A stretch of 6,710 nucleotides of DNA from Clostridiales bacterium UBA6330 (lineage in GTDB: Bacteria > Bacillota > Clostridia > Oscillospirales > CAG-272): positions 1-6,710 of the forward strand of contig DJSQ01000153.1 of assembly GCA_002438075.1 (NCBI GenBank), read 5' to 3'. A program made the translations under genes and the position numbers. Below the pieces are notes generated by a model that was not told the DNA's origin, did not search any database, and saw only the letters and a list, made by a program, of their open reading frames with translations. This document shows, piece after piece, positions 1 to 5,815 of the stretch. Within the stretch, counting starts at the first letter, position 1. The number at the start of each line of letters is the position of its first letter.

Positions 1-25
1 CCCAAGGTCTTAAAAAGGAGAACAC

Positions 26-1063
26 TTGGAAACTGAGATCGTTGTTGTAAGCGACCCCGCACGGCAGGAGAGCGAATTGCGGCGCGCGGCGGATGTCCTG
101 CGCCACGGCGGGCTGGTCGTGTTCCCGACCGAAACCGTGTATGGGCTCGGCGGTGACGCAACCGACGCGGAAGCATCCAAAAAAATCTACGCGGCGAAGG
201 GCAGACCCTCCGATAACCCGCTCATCATTCATATCGCGGAGCCTGCGGACGCGGAGAAGTACGCCGTCACCAACCCCACCTATTACCGCCTTGCAAAAGC
301 GTTTATGCCCGGTCCCCTGACCGTCATTCTCCCCAGACGGGAAATTATCCCGCTTGCAACCACGGGCGGACTGGAAACCGTGGCAGTCCGCTGTCCCTCA
401 CACCCCGTTGCACACCGCCTCATCGCACTGTGCGGCTTTCCGATTGCCGCGCCGTCCGCAAACCTTTCGGGGAAGCCCTCCCCTACCTGCGCCGCTGATG
501 TCGCACACGACATGAACGGACGCGTGGATATGATTCTTGACGGCGGCGAAAGCGAAATCGGACTGGAGTCCACCATCGTCAAAATCGATGGTGACAGTCT
601 GACACTCCTGCGCCCCGGCGGAATTACCTACGATGCGCTTTGCATGGTCTGCGACCACGTGACGGTTGCCGATGCGGTGACCCACCAGCTTGCCGCCAAC
701 GAGCGCCCGCTCTCCCCGGGGATGAAGTACCGCCACTACGCGCCCGATGCGCCTGTGGTCCTGCTCCACGGGGACGAGGATAAAATCCTCGCCTTCCTGC
801 GCGCGGAGCAGGCGGCACGCAGGTGCGCAATCCTCTGCTACGACGAGGAATGCAACGCGCTCGCCCCCGAAGGACTGATTCCCGTTGGCGCGCGGGATGA
901 CCTCGCCACGCAAGCGCACCGCCTCTTTACCGCCCTGCGGCAGGCGGACCGCTCCGACGCGGAAATCATTTACGCCCACCTCCCGCCGCAGGAGGGCTTG
1001 GGTCTGGCGCTCTACAACCGCATGATTCGCGCGGCGGCGCACACCGTGCGCGAGATTCACTGA
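26..1063 (+). CDS. sua5: L-threonylcarbamoyladenylate synthase, Sua5/YwlC type
   Basis: This cytoplasmic enzyme makes threonylcarbamoyl-AMP from threonine, bicarbonate and ATP, the first step of the universal t6A37 modification of ANN-decoding tRNAs; TsaD/TsaB/TsaE proteins then transfer the group. The 345-aa length fits the two-domain Sua5 form rather than the short TsaC form. The YrdC domain covers about residues 14-205, with PTETVYGLG (34-42), KGRPSDNPLIIH (58-69), MPGPLTVIL (94-102), APSANLSGKPSPT (142-154), GLESTIV (179-185) and LLRPGGIT (194-201). The linker SPGMKYRHYAP (230-240), which closes over the active site in Sua5 proteins, leads to the C-terminal Sua5 domain (about 241-345). 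The start is TTG at 26, chosen because AAGGAG at 15-20 lies 5 nt upstream and no ATG fits. A TAA at 11-13 may end an upstream gene. The next gene starts 45 nt downstream, so co-transcription is likely. Identity is secure. Confidence 0.96.
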   Translation: METEIVVVSDPARQESELRRAADVLRHGGLVVFPTETVYGLGGDATDAEASKKIYAAKGRPSDNPLIIHIAEPADAEKYAVTNPTYYRLAKAFMPGPLTVILPRREIIPLATTGGLETVAVRCPSHPVAHRLIALCGFPIAAPSANLSGKPSPTCAADVAHDMNGRVDMILDGGESEIGLESTIVKIDGDSLTLLRPGGITYDALCMVCDHVTVADAVTHQLAANERPLSPGMKYRHYAPDAPVVLLHGDEDKILAFLRAEQAARRCAILCYDEECNALAPEGLIPVGARDDLATQAHRLFTALRQADRSDAEIIYAHLPPQEGLGLALYNRMIRAAAHTVREIH

Positions 1064-1108
1064 CCGCACCCCCGACGACAACTTACAGAAAGGAACCTCC
1101 GATTCGAC

Positions 1109-3295
1109 ATGGCGAAAAAGAAAGAAGAAAAAGTCATTCACTATGCCCCCATCGTTTACCAGCCGATTACCGAGACGATTGAAAAGAACTATATGCCCTA
1201 CGTTATGAGCGTCATTGTCTCGCGCGCGATTCCCGAAATCGACGGTCTGAAGCCCGCGCACCGCAAGCTGCTTTACACGATGTACAAAATGGGGCTTCTT
1301 ACGGGTCCGCGGACCAAGAGCGCGAACATTGTCGGTCAGACCATGCGCCTGAATCCGCACGGTGACGCCTCCATTTACGAAACGATGGTCCGTCTGACGC
1401 GCGGCAACGCAACGCTTCTGCACCCGCTTGTGGATTCCAAGGGGTCCTTCGGCAAGCAATACTCCTCCGACATGAAGTACGCGGCGGCGCGTTACACCGA
1501 ATGCAAGCTCGACCCGATTTGTGCCGAGCTCTTCGGCGGCATTGACAAGAACGCCGTGGACATGGTGGACAACTATGACGCGACGATGAAGGAGCCGCTC
1601 CTGCTCCCCACGACCTTCCCGAACATTCTGGTCATGCCCAACATGGGCATTGCGGTCGGTATGGCTTCCAACATCTGCTCGTTCAACCTTGCGGAGGTTT
1701 GTGACGGGACGATTGCCCTGCTCCGCAAGCCGAATCTGACCGTGGACAAGCTGATGGAAATCATCAAGGCGCCCGACTTTTCGGGTGGCGGCATGATTCT
1801 TTACGACCGCGAGCAGATGAGGCAGATTTACGAAACGGGACAAGGCTCGGTGCGTCTGCGGGCGCGCTATGTTTACGACAAGACGAACAACTGCATTGAA
1901 ATCGTACAAATTCCCTACTCCACGACAATCGAGCTGATTCAGGCGAAGCTGACGGCGCTTTACAAGGAGGGCAAGCTGAAGGAGGTCACCGATTTCCGCG
2001 ACGAAATCGACCTCAACGGCTTCAAGCTGACGCTGGACATCCGCAAGGGCGTGGACCCCGACAAGCTGATGGCGAAGCTCTTCCGTCAGACCCCGCTGGA
2101 GGACAGCTTCAAGTGCAATTTCAACGTGCTGATTGATTCGGTCCCGCGCACGATGGGACTGATTGGGATTCTCTCGGAGTGGATTCGCTTCCGTCTCGGC
2201 TGTTTGCGGCGGGAGCTGGAATTCGACCTGCAAAAGAAAAAGGACCGCCTGCATCTTTTGCTGGCGCTCGGAAAAATTCTGCTTGACATTGACAAGGCGA
2301 TTCGCATCATCCGCAAGACCGAAAAGGACGAGGATGTGGTGCCGAACCTGATGAAGGGCTTTGACATTGACGAGATTCAGGCGAATTTCATTGCCGACAT
2401 CAAGCTACGCAACCTAAACCGCGAGTACATCCTGAACCGCATTTCCGACATTGAGGGGCTTCAGAAGGAAATTGCGGAGATGGAGGAGATTCTGGCGGAC
2501 GAATTGCGGCAGAAGGCGGTTATCATCGGGCAATTGACCGAAATCAAGAAGAAGTACGGTCAGCCGCGGCGGTCGCAGATTGTCAACGACTGGACGCAGG
2601 TTTCGAACGAGGAGCTGAACGAGGCGGAAAACTACAACGCGCGTTTTGTGCTGACGCGGGAGGGATACTTCAAAAAGATTACGTTCCAGTCCCTGCGCGG
2701 CAACGACGAGCAGAAGTGCAAGGACGGTGACGAGATTCTCAACATGATAGACGGCGAGAACCGCGACGATTTGATTTTCTTCACCGATCACGCGCAGCTT
2801 TACCGCGCGAAGGCGGATGATTTTGACACGACGAAGGCATCGGCTCTCGGCGAATATCTGCCTGTGAAGCTGAAGATGGACCCCGATGAGAAGCCGATTC
2901 TGATGAACGTTCAAAACAGCTATCCTGCGAAGGAGAATGTGGTATTTCTGTTTGCGAACGGCAAGGGCGTTCGGGTATCGGTATCGAACTACGAGATTAC
3001 GGGCAACCGTCGGCGGATTACCTCGGCGTTCTCGGACAAGTCCCCTGTTGTGGCGGCGTTTTACGAAAAAGAGCCGTTCGAGTTTCTTCTGGTCTCCTCC
3101 GACAATCGCGGGATTGTCATCAAGTCCTCTTTGATTCCCGTGATGTCCACGCGGACCTCGGGGGGTGTGACGCTGATGTCCCTGAAGGCGGGGCAGACGG
3201 TGGTTCGCGCGTCGCGCGACCTATCCTCGCTTGCCGACGGTTCCAAGGGGTTGAAAAAACTGAAAATTCCAGCAACCGGCGTGCCGCTAAAATAA
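1109..3295 (+). CDS. parC: DNA topoisomerase IV subunit A (ParC/GyrA-like)
   Basis: This is the DNA-cleaving subunit of a type IIA topoisomerase, which passes one duplex through a double-strand break and needs an ATPase B subunit. The winged-helix/tower region covers about residues 20-480, with the signature YVMSVIVSRAIPEIDGLKPAHRKLLY (31-56), HGDASIYE (84-91), the catalytic tyrosine Tyr129 in AAARYTE, and IAVGMASNI (181-189). A charged helical stretch at about 440-482 is followed by a short C-terminal beta-pinwheel with about four recognisable blades (starting near 511, 553, 609 and 658). No GyrA box (QRRGGKG type) is visible, and 728 aa is shorter than usual GyrA. This favours a topo IV-like decatenase over gyrase, although annotation pipelines may call it gyrA. 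Position 87, equivalent to E. coli GyrA Ser83, is Ala. No parE/gyrB partner is in the window; it may lie upstream. The Shine-Dalgarno AAAGGA (1089-1094) sits an unusually long 14 nt before ATG, but the N-terminus matches the family. Confidence 0.93.
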   Translation: MAKKKEEKVIHYAPIVYQPITETIEKNYMPYVMSVIVSRAIPEIDGLKPAHRKLLYTMYKMGLLTGPRTKSANIVGQTMRLNPHGDASIYETMVRLTRGNATLLHPLVDSKGSFGKQYSSDMKYAAARYTECKLDPICAELFGGIDKNAVDMVDNYDATMKEPLLLPTTFPNILVMPNMGIAVGMASNICSFNLAEVCDGTIALLRKPNLTVDKLMEIIKAPDFSGGGMILYDREQMRQIYETGQGSVRLRARYVYDKTNNCIEIVQIPYSTTIELIQAKLTALYKEGKLKEVTDFRDEIDLNGFKLTLDIRKGVDPDKLMAKLFRQTPLEDSFKCNFNVLIDSVPRTMGLIGILSEWIRFRLGCLRRELEFDLQKKKDRLHLLLALGKILLDIDKAIRIIRKTEKDEDVVPNLMKGFDIDEIQANFIADIKLRNLNREYILNRISDIEGLQKEIAEMEEILADELRQKAVIIGQLTEIKKKYGQPRRSQIVNDWTQVSNEELNEAENYNARFVLTREGYFKKITFQSLRGNDEQKCKDGDEILNMIDGENRDDLIFFTDHAQLYRAKADDFDTTKASALGEYLPVKLKMDPDEKPILMNVQNSYPAKENVVFLFANGKGVRVSVSNYEITGNRRRITSAFSDKSPVVAAFYEKEPFEFLLVSSDNRGIVIKSSLIPVMSTRTSGGVTLMSLKAGQTVVRASRDLSSLADGSKGLKKLKIPATGVPLK

Positions 3296-3314
3296 GTCGG
3301 AGGGAGGTTTTACG

Positions 3315-3446
3315 ATGCAAAACAACAATCAGTCCAAGCCCCGTCACTCTCGGGCTACCCGCATTCTCGCTCTGATTCTGAGCATTCTCGTTACGGGCAG
3401 TGCTCTGACCGTTATTCTACAGGTCATTTTTGACATTTTCGGGTAA
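3315..3446 (+). CDS. 43-aa single-pass membrane protein, function unknown
   Basis: This short gene starts at ATG 3315, 7 nt after a strong Shine-Dalgarno (GGAGGGAGG, 3299-3307), and ends at TAA 3444-3446. It begins 19 nt after the topoisomerase stop codon, so it is almost certainly in the same transcript. The predicted protein has a polar, basic N-terminus (residues 1-16, MQNNNQSKPRHSRATR). A hydrophobic helix follows at about 17-39 (ILALILSILVTGSALTVILQ and onward) and the end is FDIFG. The charge pattern predicts the N-terminus in the cytoplasm. It has no cleavage site, so it is better read as a membrane anchor than a secreted peptide. In overall form it resembles the tiny single-helix proteins of Firmicutes such as Prli42, but I cannot show homology. 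The ribosome binding site and operon position make a real gene likely; the function is unknown. Confidence 0.75.
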   Translation: MQNNNQSKPRHSRATRILALILSILVTGSALTVILQVIFDIFG

Positions 3447-3520
3447 AGACCTCGGGGCTCTGCCCCGAACCCTGCAAGGGGCTTCTTGAAAGAAGCCCCT
3501 TGACCTCAAGAACTTTAATT

Positions 3521-3546
3521 AAGGGGATTATTGCCCCTATTTTTTT
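3521..3546 (+). terminator. Intrinsic terminator of the sua5-parC-small ORF operon
   Basis: A short GC stem, AGGGG (3522-3526) with CCCCT (3534-3538), encloses a 7-nt loop and is followed by seven T residues at 3540-3546. It lies about 75 nt past the stop codon of the small membrane protein gene, after two other hairpins of the left module. The stem has only 5 bp, so it may be leaky or depend on the upstream hairpins. Confidence 0.7.
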
Positions 3547-3597
3547 ATTGTGCAGATTTTGGTGCAGCCGTATTCCGTGCTACATCAGAATCTGTAC

Positions 3598-3632
3598 AAA
3601 CAAAAAAGCAAGAGGTAAAAATCCCCTTGCTT
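3598..3632 (-). terminator. Intrinsic terminator of the ugpQ-gpsA operon
   Basis: On the minus strand the stem AAGCAAGGGG pairs with CCTCTTGCTT (3623-3632 with 3606-3615, 9 of 10 pairs) around a 7-nt loop. It runs into TTTTTTGTTTG. It lies about 90 nt past the gpsA stop codon, at the end of the right copy of the 3' module. The stem is longer than that of the opposing terminator, so this should be the stronger of the two. Confidence 0.82.
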
Positions 3633-3724
3633 AAAGTTCTTGAAGGTTCTTAGGAAACTTCTTTCAAGAAGTTTCCTAAGTGGGTTCGGGCAAAGCCCGA
3701 GGTCTTGTTCGGGCAAAGCACTGA

Positions 3725-4774
3725 TTACTCGCGGGTGAAGGTGAATTTCTCCCACGGGATGTTGACGGGCTGTTTATCGGTGATGATGGAATCGACGCAC
3801 ATCAGGAGCGGGAAGTCTGCGAGATTGAGCGTTCCCTTCTTTGCCGCGACACGCACGGCTCTTGCTACGCGGACCGCGACGACAAGGGACTCCAGCGTGA
3901 CACCGTTCAGCTCGGCTTTCGCTTCGTCGATGTTGAGCCCGCGACCGAGCAGAATGCCGACCAGACGGGTCCGACCGCCGTAGACCGTAACATACAGGTC
4001 ACCTGCGCCGACGCAGAGGTTCTCCAGCGTGCCCGCGCCCTGATAGGTCAACAGCTTTGCCATTTCTTTGGTTGCCTGACCGAACACTGCCGCCTGCGAA
4101 TTGAAGTGCAGCTCGCTATCCACGCCGAACGCCTTCTGGTTCAGACCGATGGTCAGTGCGATGCCAAGTGCGTAGCCGTTCTTCAGCGCGACTGCCGACT
4201 CGATTCCGACCACATCGGTGGAAAGGCTGATGTGGTAATAGTCGGTTGCCATAATCTTCTTCAGCTTTTCGAGCGTTTTCATGTTTCTGCCGCAGAAGGC
4301 AACCTCGGTCTGGTCATGCGCGACCAGCTCGTAGCTGGTACAGGGACCGCCGATGGCGTTCAGCTCCACGTGGCTTCCGATGGCATCCAGCTTCTTCTGC
4401 CAGACCTCGGGATAGCAGAGCAGCTTGCCCTCCTCGGTATCCATCAGCCCCTTCGTCACGCTCAGGACGGGGATGGTATCCGGCACCTTGGGCAGGACGA
4501 AATCACCGAACCAGTCCACGCCGAAGCTGGACACGCCGCCGATGATCATATCCGCGCCCGCGATGGCGGTCTCCATTTCCTCAATCTGATAATACTTTAC
4601 GCCTGCGGGGAAGTCGGTCTTGAATTTCGGGTGTCTGCCCGTGGCGCGGCACGCGTCAATGATTTCGCGGTCCAGATGCGTTCCGACCAGACGGACCTCG
4701 TTTCCGTTCTCCCGTGCGGGGAATGCCAGTGCGGAGCCCATCATGCCCGCGCCGATAATCGTTACAACTGCCAT
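3725..4774 (-). CDS. gpsA: NAD(P)-dependent glycerol-3-phosphate dehydrogenase, divergent GpsA
   Basis: GpsA proteins interconvert sn-glycerol-3-phosphate and dihydroxyacetone phosphate with NAD(P)(H) in the cytoplasm, usually to supply phospholipid backbone. The 349-aa protein has an N-terminal Rossmann fold with GAGMMGSA (8-15), then VTKG (106-109), GGP (142-144), the catalytic-lysine segment ALKNGYALG (196-204), GAGDLYVT (256-263) and GRTRLVG (267-273). These fit the family framework, but several signatures differ: GPSFA reads GPCTSYE, SRNRRFG reads GRTRLVG, and the usual VEG segment reads GVTLES. It may be a subfamily with altered substrate or cofactor preference. ATG at 4774 has AAGGAG 8 nt upstream. 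It starts 40 nt after the phosphodiesterase gene, whose product would provide its substrate, so a catabolic role is plausible. Its stop codon lies 4 nt beyond a short direct repeat that borders the 3' inverted repeat. Confidence 0.88.
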   Translation of the reverse strand: MAVVTIIGAGMMGSALAFPARENGNEVRLVGTHLDREIIDACRATGRHPKFKTDFPAGVKYYQIEEMETAIAGADMIIGGVSSFGVDWFGDFVLPKVPDTIPVLSVTKGLMDTEEGKLLCYPEVWQKKLDAIGSHVELNAIGGPCTSYELVAHDQTEVAFCGRNMKTLEKLKKIMATDYYHISLSTDVVGIESAVALKNGYALGIALTIGLNQKAFGVDSELHFNSQAAVFGQATKEMAKLLTYQGAGTLENLCVGAGDLYVTVYGGRTRLVGILLGRGLNIDEAKAELNGVTLESLVVAVRVARAVRVAAKKGTLNLADFPLLMCVDSIITDKQPVNIPWEKFTFTRE

Positions 4775-4801
4775 TGTTTTTTCTCCTTTTTATTCTGTTT
4801 T

Positions 4802-4823
4802 CACCGTCAACCTGTCAACGGTG
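4802..4823 (-). promoter_or_regulatory. Small hairpin at the ugpQ-gpsA junction
   Basis: CACCGT and ACGGTG (6 bp, 10-nt loop) form an inverted repeat that overlaps the phosphodiesterase stop codon and precedes the gpsA ribosome binding site by about 14 nt. The loop region carries two GTCAAC copies 8 bp apart. No T tract follows on the minus strand, so it is not an intrinsic terminator. It could affect mRNA processing or relative expression of the two genes, or it may be chance. Confidence 0.35.
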
Positions 4824-5609
4824 CAGATTTTTGGTTTTGAGATAGTTCATCAGCCATGCGGGATCGTTGGAGGTAAAGAGCATTGCGCCCGCCGCCAACG
4901 CCTCGTCGACCAGCTCGGGGGTATCCTGCTTGAAGTAGACCCACGGTTCCACGCCGTAGGCTTTCGCCAGCGCAAAGAATTTATCCGACACAACGGGCTT
5001 TTCGTGCACACCGAAGAGGCAGACGCAATAGGCGTAGTCGTAAACGAAGCGCTTTTGCCGCTCGCCCATGCGCTCCTGCGGCGAATAGGCGTGGATACGG
5101 ACGCGCTTTCCGTAGGTTGCGTCCAGCCACTCGTTCAGCTCCCCGCTCCACGTGTTGACCACACTGCGCTCGGTGATGCCGTATTCGTCCATCATGGCGA
5201 TGGTCTTTTTCGCGGACGTATAGGCAAAATCGCCGCTGTCTGCGGGGTAATCCTTCAGCTCGATGTTAAAGAGCATATCGGGATAGGCGCGGAAATACTC
5301 CAGAAATTCGCGGAAGGTGGGGACCTTCTCGCCCTTGAATTTCGCGTCCTTGTAGCTTCCCGCGTCAAGGGCGCGCATTTCCGCCAGCGTCTTTTCGCGG
5401 ATCAGACCCGTGCCGTTTGTGGTACGGTCGACGGTGTGGTCGTGCATCAGGATCAGCTCGCCGTCACGCGTCATGTGGACGTCGGTTTCAATCATGTCCG
5501 GTCCCAATTCCGCCGCAGAGCGGAAGGACGCCATGGTGTTTTCGGGAAAATAGGCGGGGTTTCCGCGATGCGCGGCAACCGGTATGGGATTCTGATATGC
5601 CAGTTTCAT
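4815..5609 (-). CDS. ugpQ: Cytoplasmic glycerophosphodiester phosphodiesterase (GDPD family)
   Basis: GDPD enzymes hydrolyse deacylated phospholipids such as glycerophosphocholine or glycerophosphoethanolamine to sn-glycerol-3-phosphate and an alcohol, using a divalent metal. The 264-aa TIM-barrel protein has the hallmark residues: HRG (14-16, catalytic His14), PENT (23-26), metal ligands in ETDVH (41-45, Glu41 and Asp43), MHDHTVDRTTNGTG (55-68, second catalytic His56) and IELK (116-119, Glu117). The C-terminus has the late barrel strand and FTSNDP (245-250), equivalent to the usual TDxP. There is no signal peptide or membrane segment, so it should act inside the cell, like E. coli UgpQ rather than secreted GlpQ. 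The symbol reflects that resemblance and is not a proven orthology. ATG at 5609 follows AAGGAGG with a 7-nt spacer. It is the first gene of the operon with gpsA and is divergent from a DeoR regulator. Confidence 0.93.
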   Translation of the reverse strand: MKLAYQNPIPVAAHRGNPAYFPENTMASFRSAAELGPDMIETDVHMTRDGELILMHDHTVDRTTNGTGLIREKTLAEMRALDAGSYKDAKFKGEKVPTFREFLEYFRAYPDMLFNIELKDYPADSGDFAYTSAKKTIAMMDEYGITERSVVNTWSGELNEWLDATYGKRVRIHAYSPQERMGERQKRFVYDYAYCVCLFGVHEKPVVSDKFFALAKAYGVEPWVYFKQDTPELVDEALAAGAMLFTSNDPAWLMNYLKTKNLHR

Positions 5610-5626
5610 CGTATCGCCTCCTTTTC

Positions 5627-5634
5627 AAGCGCTT
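5627..5634 (-). promoter_or_regulatory. AAGCGCTT palindrome at the operon start point (possible cre/operator)
   Basis: The 8-bp perfect palindrome AAGCGCTT is centred between 5630 and 5631, where transcription from the minus-strand promoter should begin (7 nt after the -10). The surrounding minus-strand bases TAAAAGCGCTTGAA match the core of the CcpA cre consensus TGWAANCGNTNWCA but miss at three positions. A LacI-family site, probably for carbon catabolite repression, is plausible. Confidence 0.45.
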
Positions 5635-5636
5635 TT

Positions 5637-5665
5637 ATTATAGCACCGTCAAGGCAATTTGTCAA
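5637..5665 (-). promoter_or_regulatory. Sigma-A promoter of the ugpQ-gpsA operon
   Basis: On the minus strand the -35 is TTGACA (5660-5665) and the -10 is TATAAT (5637-5642), with a 17-bp spacer: a full match to the vegetative consensus. The predicted start is near 5630, giving a 5' leader of about 20 nt. A promoter this strong, next to a repressor gene, suggests control mainly by repression. Confidence 0.88.
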
Positions 5666-5716
5666 GAAAACGCCACAATTCAGGTCAATAAGCCACTTTT
5701 ACTTGCATTTTGCTCC

Positions 5717-5753
5717 AAATTCTTTCAGATTCCGTCAAATTCGCTTGCAATTC
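5717..5753 (+). promoter_or_regulatory. Phased AATTC-type repeats over the regulator's -35 (candidate operator)
   Basis: AAATTC (5717), AGATTC (5727), AAATTC (5737) and CAATTC (5748) are spaced 10, 10 and 11 bp apart, on one face of the helix. A further CAATTC lies at 5676. DeoR-family repressors often bind tandem direct repeats near their own promoter. The last two copies flank and overlap the -35 of the regulator's promoter, so autorepression is a reasonable reading. The region is AT-rich, so chance is not excluded. Confidence 0.45.
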
Positions 5754-5773
5754 GGAGCGGTCTGTGGTATAAT
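5745..5773 (+). promoter_or_regulatory. Extended -10 promoter of the DeoR-family gene
   Basis: The -10 is TATAAT at 5768-5773, preceded by TGG, giving the extended TGnTATAAT form. The -35 is TTGCAA at 5745-5750 (4 of 6 consensus bases) with a 17-bp spacer. The start point should be near 5780, leaving a leader of about 36 nt before the ATG. Confidence 0.82.
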
Positions 5774-5815
5774 GATAGCGGTTTTGCAATTTCTTTTTCT
5801 TTGCGGAGGTACGGT

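Larger units (their letters stand above)
3446..3706. repeat. Large inverted repeat: two copies of a hairpin-plus-terminator 3' module
   Basis: This fills the gap between the convergent small membrane protein gene and gpsA. The left copy read on plus (3446-3546) and the right copy read on minus (3706 down to 3598) share the same order: AAGACCTCGGG, a small GC hairpin (3453-3467; 3687-3699), GAACCC, a long hairpin (3475-3502, 12 bp; 3649-3680, 14 bp), TCAAGAACTTTAA, and an intrinsic terminator. The long hairpins share the core CTTCTTGAAAGAAG, but their lower stems differ: GGGGC with GCCCC on the left, GGAAA with TTTCC in the right copy. Both sides changed together, so pairing is kept. Pairing between the arms continues inward (3548-3558 with 3589-3599, one G-U), leaving about 30 nt in the centre. 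No coding potential or transposase is seen. It could be a MITE/REP-like element or an inverted duplication of a 3' UTR cassette. Confidence 0.85.

Noticed and set aside
2..13. Possible last codons of an upstream gene ending at TAA 11-13
   Set aside because: The position just before the sua5 ribosome binding site is plausible, but four codons are too few to support a gene call.
398..2254. A 618-codon open frame on the minus strand opposite sua5 and parC
   Set aside because: It is antisense to two genes with clear family motifs, has an arginine/histidine/valine-rich low-information translation, and no fitting ribosome binding site or recognisable domain. It arises from codon bias of the true genes.
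3475..3502. The long hairpin of the left module as a terminator in itself
   Set aside because: It is not followed by a T tract on either strand; the T-rich run comes only after the next stem at 3522-3538.
3550..3570. Shared GTGCAGATTTT string at 3550-3560 and near 4821-4831
   Set aside because: An 11-base match between two places in 6.7 kb is expected by chance; there is no extended similarity or structural context in common.
5417..5815. Upstream extension of the regulator frame back to 5417
   Set aside because: It would run antisense through the ugpQ start and across the divergent promoters. The ATG at 5816 has a good ribosome binding site and matches the family N-terminus.
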